Translations under genes and position numbers: made by a program
NCBI RefSeq assembly: GCF_025717065.2
Contig: NZ_JAOVZO020000020.1
Location: 744,001-808,000 of the forward strand
DNA from: Tahibacter soli
GTDB lineage: Bacteria > Pseudomonadota > Gammaproteobacteria > Xanthomonadales > Rhodanobacteraceae
Length of the DNA: 64,000 nucleotides
Reading direction: 5' to 3'
Notes under the pieces: model-generated
The model's input: the letters and a program-made list of their open reading frames with translations, nothing else
What the model was told of the DNA's origin: nothing
The model's database searches: none
Shown here: positions 1-9,341 of the stretch, piece by piece
How positions within the stretch are numbered: the stretch's first letter is position 1
Layout: each line of letters starts with the position of its first letter

Positions 1-3000
1 TCTACAACGCCGGCGGCACGGCGCAGTCGATCGGCGGGTTCAAGATTCGCGGGTCCAACGCATCGGGCACGATCAGCGACCGCGTGACGATCACGGCGGG
101 AACCACGTTGAATCCCGGCTGCCACTATCTGATGACGAACGGCACCGCGGGCACCGGCTATTCGGGCAGCGTCGCGGGCAACCAGACGTTCTCGACCGGC
201 GTGACCGACGACGGCGGCATCGCGCTGACGAACGCGTCCAACACCATCATCGACGCGGCGGGCCTGAGCGCCGGTTCGGCTTTCAAGGAAGGCACGACGC
301 TGACGCCGCTCGCGGGCACGGCGAACCAGAGCTACGAGCGCAAGCCGGGCGGCGCTTCGGGCAACGGCACCGACACCGACAACAACGCGAGCGACTTCGC
401 GCTGACGACGCCGAGCAATCCGCAGAACCTGTCTTCGGCCTGCGTCTCGCTGACCCCGTCGATCTCGATCGCCGACGCGACCGTGACCGAAGGCAACGGC
501 GGCACCGCGACGCTGACGTTCAACGTCACGCTGTCGGGCGCGGCGCCGGCCGGCGGCGTCGGCTTCAGCTTCGCCACGAGCGACGGCACCGCGACGACGG
601 CCGACGGCGACTACGCGGCCAACAGCGGCACCGGCAGCATCGCGGCCGGCGCGACGTCGACGACGATCACCGTCACCGTCATCGGCGACGCGAAGTTCGA
701 GGCCGACGAAACGCTGACGGTGACGCTGAGCGGCCTGTCCAACGCGACCGCGGGCGACCTCGTCGCGACCGGCACGATCGCGAACGACGATGCGCAGCCG
801 TCGCTGTCGATCGCCGACGTGTCGACGACCGAAGGCAACGCCGGCACGACGACCGCGACGTTCACGGTCACGCAGTCGGCCGTCTCCGGCCTGCCGACGA
901 CGTTCGATCTCGCGACCGTCGAAGACACCGCGACGACCGCCGACAACGACTTCGCCGCCGCGAGCGCGAGCGGCGTGACGATCGCGCCGGGCGCCCTCAC
1001 CGCGACGTTCGACGTCACGATCAATGGCGACACGACCGCCGAACCGGACGAAACCTATTTCGTCAATCTGACGAACGCCGTGAACGCGTCGATCGCCGAT
1101 GCGCAGGCCGTCGGCACGATCACGAACGACGACGTCGCGATCAGCCCGACGCTGTCGATCAGCAACGCGACGGTGACCGAAGGCGACAGCGGCACGGCCA
1201 GCGCGACGTTCACGATCACCTCGACGCTGCCGGCGCCGGCGGGCGGCATCACCGTCGACGTCGCGAGTGCCGACGACACCGCGACGACGGCCGACGGCGA
1301 CTATTCGCCGATCGCCCTCAACGCCACGATCCTGCCGGGCATGACGACGACGAGCGTCGCCGTGCAGGTCAACGGCGACACGAAGATCGAATCGAACGAG
1401 ACGTTCTTCGTGAACCTGACCAACGCGGTCGGCGCGACGATCGACGACGCCCAGGGCGTCGGCACGATCACCAACGACGATGTGGCACCCGATCTTGCGA
1501 TCGGCGACGCGAGCGTCGTCGAAGGCAACAGCGGCACGGCGATGCTGACGTTCCCGATCACGCTGTCGGGCCCCGCGCCGGCCGGCGGCATCGACTTCGC
1601 GTTCTCGACGGCTGACGGCACCGCCACGATCGCCGACGGCGACTACGCCGGCGCCACGAACGCCCTGAGCTCGATACCGGAAGGCGCGACCAGCGCTTCG
1701 GTCCGGATCGCGGTCAACGGCGACACGACGTACGAGCCGGACGAAACCCTCACCGTCACGCTCTCGAACGTCACGCAGGCGAACGTCACGGACGGCACGG
1801 CCACCGGCACGATCACCAACGACGACTTCCTCGAAATCCACGACCTGCAGGGCAGCGGCCTCGCGACGACGCGCTCGGGCACGGTCGTCACGCGCGGCAA
1901 CATCGTCACGGGCAAGGGTCCGCAGGGCTTTACGATGCAGGCGCCGGACGTGCGCGCCGACGCCGACATCAACACGTCCGAAGGCATCTACGTGTTCACG
2001 AGCACGGCGCCGACCGTCGCCGTCGGCGACATGGTCGACGTCACCGGAACGATCACCGAGTTCAACGGCCTGACCGAAATCACGAACGCGACGATCGCGA
2101 CGACGAGCGTCGCAAACCCGCTGCCGACGCCCGTCGAATTCAACGAGACCGTGCCGTCGCAGGATCCGAACAACCCGACCTGCGTCACCAGCGGCTCGAA
2201 CTACGAATGCTTCGAGTTCATGCGCGTTCGCATCGCCAACGGCCTCGTCAACACCGGCAACCAGCGCTTCGGCAGCCCGGCGACGGAAACGTTCGCCGAA
2301 GTGTTCGTGACCGCGAACGGCCGCCGCGGCGTGCGCGAACCGGGCATCCTGTTCCCGATCGTGCCGACCGCCGGCAACATGGCCGCGGGCCAGTGGGACG
2401 GCAACCCGGACATGTTCGAACTCGACGCCGACTACTTCGGCGCGCTGCCGGTCGATTCGCCGATCTACGGCGGCACGACGTTCAGCGCGACCGGCGTGCT
2501 CGGCTACGACTTCGGCGACTACGAGCTGTGGGCGACCGAGTTCAGCGTCACGCAGGCGCCGACGTACCCGCGTCCGGTGCGCGACAGCGAAGGTTCGACC
2601 GACCTGCGGATCGGCGCGTACAACATGCTGCGCTTCTGCGACACGGTGAACTCGGCCGGCAGCGGCCAGGACCCGTGCCTCAACCCGACGCCGACGCAGG
2701 CCGGGCTCGACGCCAAGGTCGCGCGCCTGTCGGCGTACGTGAAGGACGTGCTCAAGCTGCCGGACGTGCTCGGCGTCGAAGAAGTCGAAAACATCACGGT
2801 GCTCAACGCGCTCGCCGCGAAGCTCACGACCGACGGCGGCGTGCCGTACACCGCGCGCCTGGAAGAAGGCAACGACATCGGCGGCATCGACGTCGGCTTC
2901 CTGATCCGCACCGACCGCGTCAGCAACATCGTCGTGACGCAGCTCGGCAAGACGCAGACGTGGAACGACCCGACCGGCAGCCCCACCGCGCTGCTGCACG

Positions 3001-3698
3001 ACCGTCCGCCGCTGATGCTCGAGGCGAACTTCACCGGCGGCGGCGGCAGCCGGCCGTTCATGGTGATGGTCGTGCATCCGAAGGCGCGCAGCTGCACCGA
3101 CCAGACCGGCGGCGCGACCTGCGTGCAGGCCGACGTCGACCGCAATCGCCTGAAGCGCTTCGAACAGGGCAAGTACCACGCGCAGCAGATCCAGGCGTAT
3201 CAGACGGCGCATCCGAACGTGCCGTTCGCGATCGTCGGCGACTTCAACGCGTACCAGTTCACCGACGGCTGGACCGACGTCGTGGGCCTCATGGCCGGCA
3301 CGTACGACGACGCGGCGAACCTCCTCGATCTCGGCGCGAACATCGTCGCGCCGAGCCTGTGGAACGCCGTCACGTCGCTGCCGCTGAACGAGCAGTACTC
3401 GTTCCTGTTCACCGAGAACTTCGGCCAGATCCAGGGCTTCAACACCCGCGACGTGCCGACGCAGCAGGTGCTCGACCACGCGCTGCTGAGCACGGCGGCC
3501 AAGCGCATGTTCACCGGCTTCGACTACGGCCGCGCCGACGAGGACGCACCGGCCGAGGTCGAGCGCCAGTGCAACATCGTGCCGACCCCGGCTCCGCCGC
3601 TGTGCCCGCATCCGGCGATCGGCGTCTCCGACCACGACGGCTTCGTGTTCAAGCTCGCGACGGATCAGATCTTCGCGAACGGGTTCGAAGCCCAGTAG
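1..3698 (+). CDS. Secreted ExeM/NucH-like extracellular nuclease, 5' end outside window
   Basis: The reading frame is open from base 3, so the true start lies upstream. The first residues (IYNAGG-like, then a Gly/Ser-rich beta region) resemble the end of a lamin-tail domain. Counting from the GTG at 84, four Calx-beta-type repeats of about 110 residues follow (about 126-575, each with an E-G-(N/D)-x-G-T signature), then an OB-fold-like segment (about 580-760), then an endonuclease/exonuclease/phosphatase domain (about 838-1190). The latter keeps the metal Glu (GVEEVEN), the GDFNAYQ loop, LDHALL and the terminal SDHDG. This order matches ExeM/NucH extracellular DNases in established knowledge. 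The protein ends IFANGFEAQ, a short hydrophobic tail also found on the M28 peptidase at 18226-19584. A strong terminator follows. Location outside the cell or on the surface is inferred. Confidence 0.85.
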   Translation, partial: YNAGGTAQSIGGFKIRGSNASGTISDRVTITAGTTLNPGCHYLMTNGTAGTGYSGSVAGNQTFSTGVTDDGGIALTNASNTIIDAAGLSAGSAFKEGTTLTPLAGTANQSYERKPGGASGNGTDTDNNASDFALTTPSNPQNLSSACVSLTPSISIADATVTEGNGGTATLTFNVTLSGAAPAGGVGFSFATSDGTATTADGDYAANSGTGSIAAGATSTTITVTVIGDAKFEADETLTVTLSGLSNATAGDLVATGTIANDDAQPSLSIADVSTTEGNAGTTTATFTVTQSAVSGLPTTFDLATVEDTATTADNDFAAASASGVTIAPGALTATFDVTINGDTTAEPDETYFVNLTNAVNASIADAQAVGTITNDDVAISPTLSISNATVTEGDSGTASATFTITSTLPAPAGGITVDVASADDTATTADGDYSPIALNATILPGMTTTSVAVQVNGDTKIESNETFFVNLTNAVGATIDDAQGVGTITNDDVAPDLAIGDASVVEGNSGTAMLTFPITLSGPAPAGGIDFAFSTADGTATIADGDYAGATNALSSIPEGATSASVRIAVNGDTTYEPDETLTVTLSNVTQANVTDGTATGTITNDDFLEIHDLQGSGLATTRSGTVVTRGNIVTGKGPQGFTMQAPDVRADADINTSEGIYVFTSTAPTVAVGDMVDVTGTITEFNGLTEITNATIATTSVANPLPTPVEFNETVPSQDPNNPTCVTSGSNYECFEFMRVRIANGLVNTGNQRFGSPATETFAEVFVTANGRRGVREPGILFPIVPTAGNMAAGQWDGNPDMFELDADYFGALPVDSPIYGGTTFSATGVLGYDFGDYELWATEFSVTQAPTYPRPVRDSEGSTDLRIGAYNMLRFCDTVNSAGSGQDPCLNPTPTQAGLDAKVARLSAYVKDVLKLPDVLGVEEVENITVLNALAAKLTTDGGVPYTARLEEGNDIGGIDVGFLIRTDRVSNIVVTQLGKTQTWNDPTGSPTALLHDRPPLMLEANFTGGGGSRPFMVMVVHPKARSCTDQTGGATCVQADVDRNRLKRFEQGKYHAQQIQAYQTAHPNVPFAIVGDFNAYQFTDGWTDVVGLMAGTYDDAANLLDLGANIVAPSLWNAVTSLPLNEQYSFLFTENFGQIQGFNTRDVPTQQVLDHALLSTAAKRMFTGFDYGRADEDAPAEVERQCNIVPTPAPPLCPHPAIGVSDHDGFVFKLATDQIFANGFEAQ

Positions 3699-3746
3699 TC
3701 GGCGAAAGTCGACTATCCTAGGCGGCCGGCCAACGGCCGCGTGCAC

Positions 3747-3779
3747 CTTGGGGCCGGGAAACCGGCCCCAAGCTTTTTG
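3747..3779 (+). terminator. Rho-independent terminator after the nuclease
   Basis: A perfect 11-bp stem (3747-3757 with 3762-3772, CTTGGGGCCGG) closes a GAAA tetraloop and is followed by five T residues (3774-3778). It lies 48 bases after the nuclease stop and ahead of the next gene, so it isolates the two transcription units. Confidence 0.9.
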
Positions 3780-3816
3780 TACCGCCACTGATGCGACACG
3801 CCGGAATAACCCGCGA

Positions 3817-4521
3817 ATGAAACGATTGCGTTCGCTGTTGCCGCTGATCCTGCTCGTCGGGGTCGGCGTCGCCCTGTTCTTTTCCGGCGCGCTCGACCGC
3901 TTCCGGCCGGACGCCCTGCCGCAGCAGGAGGCGCTGCTGGAAATCTACGTCGTCGAGCATCCGGTGCTGTCGCGGCTGATCCACGTCGCGGTGCTGACGC
4001 TCGCGATTTCCACCGGCATTCCCGGTGCCGTCGTGCTGATCTTCCTCGGCGGCATGCTGTTCGGCATCGTCTGGGGCACGTTGCTGTCGAGCTTCGCGGT
4101 GACGCTCGGCGCCCTGATCCTGTTCTTCGCCAGCCGCTACGCGTTCGGCGACCACAGCCACGGCGAGGCGCCGCCGGCACTGGTCGAACGCCTGCGCGCC
4201 GGCTACGCCGCGCACCCCGTCAGCTACACCTTCTTTCTGCGCCTGGTGCCGTTCTTCCCGTTCGGCGCCGTGACCATGGCGCTCGCGTGGCTGCGCTGCC
4301 CGGCCTGGCTGTTCGCGCTCGCGACCGGCGTGGGCGGCAGCCTGACCACCGCGATCGAAACCACGCTCGGCGCCGGGCTCGTCAAGAACATCGCCGCGCA
4401 CGGCGAAATCGGCGCGAAACTCCTGACCGACCCGCACGTCCTCGTGCCCGTGCTCGCGCTCGCCGCGCTGTCGCTGGCGCCGATCGCGATCAAGCGCTTG
4501 CGCGGCCGCGGCGGCAGCTGA
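3817..4521 (+). CDS. TVP38/TMEM64 family (VTT/DedA-like) inner-membrane protein
   Basis: A 234-residue integral membrane protein. It opens with a basic residue pair and a hydrophobic helix (MKRLRSLLPLILLVGVGVAL). A region with the family's glycine-rich re-entrant signature follows (GIPGAVVLIFLGGMLFG, about residues 65-85) and then several more hydrophobic helices. VTT/DedA-superfamily proteins are linked to lipid scrambling or transport and envelope homeostasis; the substrate here is unknown. I chose the ATG at 3817 because the upstream in-frame extension to 3748 reads through the terminator hairpin and is not protein-like. It is probably a single-gene unit, since the following gene starts 203 bases later. 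Confidence 0.8.
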   Translation: MKRLRSLLPLILLVGVGVALFFSGALDRFRPDALPQQEALLEIYVVEHPVLSRLIHVAVLTLAISTGIPGAVVLIFLGGMLFGIVWGTLLSSFAVTLGALILFFASRYAFGDHSHGEAPPALVERLRAGYAAHPVSYTFFLRLVPFFPFGAVTMALAWLRCPAWLFALATGVGGSLTTAIETTLGAGLVKNIAAHGEIGAKLLTDPHVLVPVLALAALSLAPIAIKRLRGRGGS

Positions 4522-4724
4522 TCGTCCGGCCCCGCTCCGGCGCGTTTTCGCGTTGTGAGCCCGTTCGCGCATGGGCTATGCTGCGCGCCGTTTCCTTGCT
4601 CGCCGCTGCGTCCGTGCTCGCGATGCGCAAATAACGAGAGCCGCGGTCCGCGCGACGGGTCGACGGCACTGACCGGAACCACCCGCATCCCGATCCGCGC
4701 CGATCGAACCCCGCACGAGTTCTA

Positions 4725-7337
4725 ATGGAAGAGCCGCGAATTATCGAAGCCAGCCCGACCCCGCCCGCTGCGCCGAAACGGTCGCTGTGGGGCGCCTTCT
4801 TCCTGGCGCTCGTCGTGGCGGCCCTGAACGTCGGCCTGTGGGCGTTCATCAACCGCCCGGTGAACATCGCGAACTGGGAGGGCAAGGTCGAGGGTTTCGC
4901 GTTCTCCGCGTTCCAGCGCTACCAGAGCCCGCTGCGCGACAACTACCCGAGCGACGACGAGCTCGCCGCCGACCTGCGCATCATCGCCGACCACGGCAAG
5001 CGCGTGCGCACCTACTCGTCGCTCGAGAGCGCCGCGATCCCGCGCCTGGCGCGCGATCTCGGCCTCAACGTGATGGCCGGCGCATGGCTCGACCGCCGCC
5101 TCGAACACAACGAGCTCGAACTCGCCGCGGCGATCAGCGCGGCGGCGCGCTGGCCGAACATCGACCGCGTGATGATCGGCAACGAGACGATGCTGCGCGA
5201 CGATCTCACGGTCGCGCAGATGATCGACTACCTCGATCGCGCGCGCGCGGCGATCCGCCAGCCGGTGTCGACCGCGGAGCCCGCGCACATCTGGAAGAAA
5301 TATCCCGAACTCGTCGAGCACGTCGACTTCATCACCGTGCACCTTCTGCCGTACTGGGAAGGCGTCGCGCGCAAGGACGCCATCAACGCCGCGCTGTTCA
5401 ACTACCGCGAACTGCAGACGCTGTACCCGAACAAGAAGGTGGTCATCGGCGAAGTGGGCTGGCCGAGCTACGGCGACCGCAAGATGTTCGCCGTGCCGAC
5501 GCTGTCGGAGGAAGCGCATTTCATCCGCGACTGGCTCAACGTCGCGCGCGACCTGAATCTCGACTACTACCTGATGGAGGCGTTCGACCAGCCCTGGAAG
5601 GAAGAGGCCGAGGGGCGCGCCGGCGCGTACTGGGGCATCTTCGGCGCCGACCGCCTGCCGAAGTTCAAGATGATCGGTCCGGTCATCGAAGATTCGAACT
5701 GGCCGTGGAAGGCGTTTGCGGCGTCCGCGCTCGCGTTCCTGCCGATGCTGTGGTTCGCCTGGCAGTTCGCGCGCTTCCGCACCGCGGGCAAACTGTTCAT
5801 GCTCGCGCTGATCCAGCTGTCGGCCGGCGTGCTCGTCTGGTCGATCACGGTGCCGTACACCTTCTATCTCGACCCGGTCGACTGGGCGATGCTGATCGTG
5901 CTCCTGCCCGCGCAGCTGGCGATCATCGGCATCCTCCTGATCAACGCGTTCGAGTTCACCGAGGTGATCTGGCTGCGCACGTGGCTGCGCAAGTTCGGCC
6001 TGCTCACGCCGGCGCCGGACGAACGCCAGCCGTTCGTGTCGATCCATCTCGCGTGCTGCAACGAGCCGCCCGAGATGGTCATCCTGACGCTCGATTCGCT
6101 CGCCGCGCTCGACTACGAGAACTTCGAAGTGCTCGTGATCGACAACAACACGAAGAACGAAGCGGTGTGGAAACCGGTCGAGGAACACTGCGAAAAGCTC
6201 GGCCCGAAGTTCCGCTTCTTCCACCTGAATCCGTGGCCCGGCTTCAAGGCCGGCGCGCTGAACTTCGGCTTGAAGGAAACCGATCCGCGCGCCGAAGTCA
6301 TCGCCGCGGTCGACGCCGACTACGCGGTGCGCGCCGACTGGCTCAAAGCGCTGACCGGCTATTTCCACGATCCGAAAGTGGCCGTGGTGCAGTGCCCGCA
6401 GGCGCACCGCGACTGGGAGCACAACAGCTTCCGCCGCATGACGAACTGGGAGTACGACGGCTTCTTCCGCATCGGCATGCACCATCGCAACGAACGCAAC
6501 GCGATCATCCAGCACGGCACGATGACGATGGTGCGCCGCGAAGCGCTCGAGCGCACCGGCAGCTGGTCGGAATGGACGATCTGCGAAGACGCCGAGCTCG
6601 GCCTGCGGCTGATGCAGGAAGGCATGGATCTCGTCTACGTCGACGAGGTGATGGGCCGCGGCCTGACGCCGGCCGACTTCACCGCGTACAAGTCGCAGCG
6701 CTACCGCTGGGCGTTCGGCGCGATGCAGATTCTGAAGGCGCGCTGGAGCTGGCTCACGCGCAAGGGACCGCTCAGCGCGGGCCAGCGCTTCCACTTCCTG
6801 ACGGGCTGGTTCAGCTGGTTCGCCGACGCGCTGCACCTCGTGTTCACGACGATGGCGCTGTTCTGGACGGCGCTGATGCTCGGCCTGCCGAAGTATTTCA
6901 ACCTGCCGCTGCAGCTGTTCCTCGTGCCGATCATGGGCTTCTTCATTTCGAAAGCCGTGTTCGGCATCGCGCTGTACCGCGTGCGCGTGCCGTGCTCGTG
7001 GAAGGACACGATCATGGCGTCGATCGCGAGCATGGCGCTGTCGCACGCGATCGCGCGCGGCATCTTCATGGGGCTCGCCAAGAAGAAGGGCGAGTTCGTG
7101 CGCACGGCCAAGAGCCGGCGCATCGGCAAGCGCCCGAGCGCGTTCTCGTCGGTGCGCGAGGAACTCTTGATGTTCGTCGCGCTGATGCTGGCGATCGCCG
7201 GCATGGCCGTGTTCTACGGGTTCCAGTACGTCGAGGGCGAGTTGTGGATGATCGTGCTCGCGGCGCAGGCGATTCCGTACGTGTCGGCGCTCATTGGCGC
7301 CTGGATCGCGCATCGCTCCGGTGAGAATGCGGGTTGA
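4725..7337 (+). CDS. ndvB: NdvB-like GH17-GT2 fusion, beta-1,3-glucan synthase
   Basis: An 870-residue inner-membrane protein. After an N-terminal helix (about 20-38), a GH17-type glycosidase-like domain spans about 55-325. It keeps both catalytic-type glutamates, IGNET (about 151) and GEVGWPS (about 242). Several membrane helices follow, then a family 2 glycosyltransferase domain (about 435-680) with VDADY as the D-x-D (about 529), CEDAELG (about 620) and QRYRW as the QxxRW motif (about 658). More helices complete the C terminus. This architecture is that of NdvB proteins, which make cyclic or linear beta-1,3-glucans for periplasm or biofilm; assignment rests on that established family. No clear Shine-Dalgarno precedes the ATG. 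The 203-base leader (4522-4724) shows nothing I recognise. Confidence 0.85.
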   Translation: MEEPRIIEASPTPPAAPKRSLWGAFFLALVVAALNVGLWAFINRPVNIANWEGKVEGFAFSAFQRYQSPLRDNYPSDDELAADLRIIADHGKRVRTYSSLESAAIPRLARDLGLNVMAGAWLDRRLEHNELELAAAISAAARWPNIDRVMIGNETMLRDDLTVAQMIDYLDRARAAIRQPVSTAEPAHIWKKYPELVEHVDFITVHLLPYWEGVARKDAINAALFNYRELQTLYPNKKVVIGEVGWPSYGDRKMFAVPTLSEEAHFIRDWLNVARDLNLDYYLMEAFDQPWKEEAEGRAGAYWGIFGADRLPKFKMIGPVIEDSNWPWKAFAASALAFLPMLWFAWQFARFRTAGKLFMLALIQLSAGVLVWSITVPYTFYLDPVDWAMLIVLLPAQLAIIGILLINAFEFTEVIWLRTWLRKFGLLTPAPDERQPFVSIHLACCNEPPEMVILTLDSLAALDYENFEVLVIDNNTKNEAVWKPVEEHCEKLGPKFRFFHLNPWPGFKAGALNFGLKETDPRAEVIAAVDADYAVRADWLKALTGYFHDPKVAVVQCPQAHRDWEHNSFRRMTNWEYDGFFRIGMHHRNERNAIIQHGTMTMVRREALERTGSWSEWTICEDAELGLRLMQEGMDLVYVDEVMGRGLTPADFTAYKSQRYRWAFGAMQILKARWSWLTRKGPLSAGQRFHFLTGWFSWFADALHLVFTTMALFWTALMLGLPKYFNLPLQLFLVPIMGFFISKAVFGIALYRVRVPCSWKDTIMASIASMALSHAIARGIFMGLAKKKGEFVRTAKSRRIGKRPSAFSSVREELLMFVALMLAIAGMAVFYGFQYVEGELWMIVLAAQAIPYVSALIGAWIAHRSGENAG

Positions 7338-7360
7338 CGCTTTCCGCTCGTCGTCTTTGG

Positions 7361-7695
7361 CTCGTCATCCAGCGAACGCTGGGATCCAGCCCTTGATTGT
7401 CGCTTTGTAGTTTTTGCCCGGCTTTAAACAAAGCGTTTCGCTCGCTGCCGCGAGCGAGCAAGGAGAGGTTGCTTGCCCAACCCCTCCCTGCACCCTCCAA
7501 GGGCACCCCGACGGCCGCGGTCTCCGGGCATCCATGCCCTCCGACTCCGCGAGATCGCTCCGGGGTTCGTTGATGGGCCATCCATGGCCCGTCAACGAAC
7601 TGCGCGCACCCGCTGCTCGGGCTTTTCCTCCGCAATCTCGCCGCGACCGACGGGGCCCCGGGTAGAGCGGGCGGCTTCCTGCCGCCAGAAGCAAC
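7361..7695 (+). repeat. Composite dispersed repeat, copy A (335 bp)
   Basis: It begins with a REP-type palindrome (CGTCATCC ... GCTGGGATCC, 7363-7390). It then runs through a conserved body containing CTTTGTAG, a palindromic GGGCCATCCATGGCCC core and GGGGCCCCGGG, and ends GCCGCCAGAAGCAAC. Related copies lie at 50355-50699 (reverse orientation) and 60295-60729. It carries no plausible gene of its own; the open frames in it are compositional. Confidence 0.8.
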
Positions 7696-7865
7696 GCCGT
7701 CGCGATCTTTCGCTCGCCATACCGGCGGAGGCCGGACTGCGTAGGCATGGATGCCGAAGCGAACATTCGCGTAGCGAATGGGCCGAAGGCCGAGCCGCGG
7801 ATGCGGCGAGTCATCCAGCTTTTACGCAAAGTAAACACATGGACACCAAGTCACGCCACGCCTAG

Positions 7866-7920
7866 CCCTCTCCCCCAAACGCTTTTGGGGGAGAGGGTTG
7901 GGTGAGGGGGCGACGCATCG
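7866..7920. repeat. Palindromic CCCTCTCCC element with GGGTGAGGGGGC tail
   Basis: A 14-bp perfect stem (7866-7879 with 7884-7897) with a 4-base loop, followed by TTGGGTGAGGGGGCGACG. Sister elements occur at 24971 and 56764-56897. This belongs to a dispersed intergenic repeat type seen in many Gammaproteobacteria. Confidence 0.75.
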
Positions 7921-8010
7921 GTCTTCGTTGCCGTTTCGTCCGGCTAGAAGCCAAAGCTCGCCGCATTGAGCGCAATACAAAGCTCGCTGCAGTCGTCTCA
8001 GACTAGCACC

Positions 8011-8074
8011 GCGCACAAGGCGGTCAAGGACTGCGCGAGTTCGACAAAACCGAATCCTTGACCGCCTTGCGCGC
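8011..8074. repeat. Long inverted repeat in the symE leader
   Basis: CAAGGCGGTCAAGGA (8016-8030) is a perfect inverted repeat of 8055-8069. The pairing continues past one mismatch into GCGC/GCGC (8011-8014 with 8071-8074), giving a 20-bp stem and a 24-base loop. No T-run follows on either strand. It lies about 110 bases upstream of the symE start and could shape a leader or antisense RNA. Confidence 0.8.
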
Positions 8075-8122
8075 GGCGCTCTGAAAGGTCGCCCACAGCG
8101 ACCAATCGCTGGAAGGCAGAGC

Positions 8123-8155
8123 GCGAACGGCGCGGGTTCGAGCCACGCCGTTCGC
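8123..8155. promoter_or_regulatory. Second hairpin before symE, acceptor/T-arm-like
   Basis: GCGAACGGCG (8123-8132) pairs perfectly with 8146-8155. After one mismatch, two further G-C pairs close a 7-base loop GTTCGAG. The result resembles a tRNA acceptor plus T-arm minihelix, but there is no D or anticodon arm, so it is not a tRNA. It ends 31 bases before the symE start codon. Confidence 0.5.
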
Positions 8156-8186
8156 TAACCACACCCCACTTACATACAGGTGGCAT

Positions 8187-8396
8187 ATGGCTAAGCGCAA
8201 TCCTACCTCACGCAAACCTTCCACAAAGCAAATTCGCATCGGTACGGCCCACTACCCCGCCGGCTACCGCACCGCCGAATGCGAAGTCCCCTACCTTCGG
8301 CTTCGCGGCCACTGGCTCGCCGCAGCCGGTTTCTCTCCGAACGCCCTCGTCACGATCCACGCCGCACCCGGCCGTCTCGTCATCACCCTCGCCTGA
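8187..8396 (+). CDS. symE: SymE family type I toxin
   Basis: A 69-residue protein whose C-terminal half fits the SymE toxin domain: VPYLRLRGHWLAAAGF, then a segment ending VTIHAAPGRLVITLA (about residues 33-69). The basic N terminus (AKRNPTSRKPS) suits an RNA-interacting protein. In E. coli, SymE is an SOS-induced AbrB-fold toxin repressed by the antisense RNA SymR, which overlaps the 5' end of symE. The ATG at 8187 is preceded by AGGTGG (8178-8183), close to the start. Two strong hairpins occupy the 180 bases upstream. I cannot identify an antitoxin RNA from sequence alone, so a type I pair is an inference. There is no partner gene nearby; repeats lie on the left and a broken gene on the right. 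Confidence 0.75.
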   Translation: MAKRNPTSRKPSTKQIRIGTAHYPAGYRTAECEVPYLRLRGHWLAAAGFSPNALVTIHAAPGRLVITLA

Positions 8397-8637
8397 CGCC
8401 CACGCCGCGGAAGCCTCGCGCGTCGAGGCTTCCGCGCATGCCGCTTCAACCCTTCTTCCGCACGCCGCATCCCAAGCCGGCCCGAACGCCGCTCCTCATC
8501 CGCGACACGGCGGACTCTCTTTCCCGCATTCGCGCAACCGCGAGGTTGCGCCGTGCGCCCTCTACCGATCGGAAGCCAGCCAGCCCATGACGAGCGCCCT
8601 ACGCATCACCCGCAACACGCTTGGCATCGTCCCGCCG

Positions 8638-9293
8638 ATGCGAACCTTCGTCGCACTCGCACTCGCGGGCAGCCTCACCGCCGCGGCCAAGCCGCCGGCC
8701 GCGCCGCCGCCGTTCGCCGCCGTCGTAGAGACCGAAGTGCCCGCGATCATGAAAACGGCCAACATCAAGGGCGCCGCGGTCGGCCTGATCGTCGACGGCA
8801 GGCTCGTGTACGCGAAAGGCTTCGGCTACGCCGATCACGCGGGTTCGATACCGGTGACGCCCGATACGGTCTTCATCTCCCGGTTCCGATGCGCTACTAC
8901 GTCGAACGGGCGCCGTCGACGTTGACGACGACGGTGAACGATCTCGCGAAGTGGATGGCCGCCGGCATGAACGGCGGCGGCGGCGTTCTGTCCAAAGAGC
9001 AACTGGTGGATATGTACACACCCGCACCGCTCGACGCCGAACGCGCGCCCGGCGAAGCGGTCTACGGACTCGGACATTTCATCGAACGACTGGCCGACGG
9101 CAGCGTCGCGGTCGGCCACGACGGGCGCAACCAGGCGGGATTCCGCGCCAGGTTCCTGATGCGACCGCAGTCGCGCGACGGCATCGTGTTCCTGAGCAAC
9201 TCGCGCAGCGGCCTGGCGCTCGATCGCATCGTCTGCCTGTGGGGCGCCGACGCGGCCAAGGCCGATCCGGCGACGGTCTGCAAGCCGCAGTGA
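8638..9293 (+). pseudogene. Serine beta-lactamase-like hydrolase, internal deletion and frameshift
   Basis: The first part (8638 to about 8880) encodes a signal peptide (MRTFVALALAGSLTAAA) and the N-terminal strand region of a class C beta-lactamase-like serine hydrolase, ending TPDTVFIS exactly where the catalytic S-x-x-K should follow. The sequence then jumps, in another frame, to the C-terminal portion (about 8886-9293: PMRYYVERAPSTLTTTVNDLAKWM ... VGHDGRNQAGF). The active-site SxxK and the YxN region are missing, so an internal deletion of an estimated 150-200 codons, with a frame change, has removed catalysis. The ends are still well conserved, which suggests recent decay. Left alternatives: an assembly error at the junction near 8880-8890. 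It converges on the class A beta-lactamase gene. Confidence 0.75.
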
Positions 9294-9341
9294 CCGTTCA
9301 GCGGGGACGCGACATGTGCCGCGTTCCCGTCGCGACAGCGC

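Noticed and set aside
4722-7313. 863-residue antisense frame opposite ndvB
   Set aside because: Typical GC-rich shadow (Arg/His/Ala/Glu-rich) of the clearly real ndvB gene.
7414-7865. Small frames inside composite repeat A
   Set aside because: They recur only because the repeat recurs; composition and absence of ribosome sites argue against coding.
8123-8160. tRNA gene suggested by GGTTCGAGCC
   Set aside because: Acceptor-like and T-arm-like strands are present but there is no room for D or anticodon arms; it is a hairpin only.
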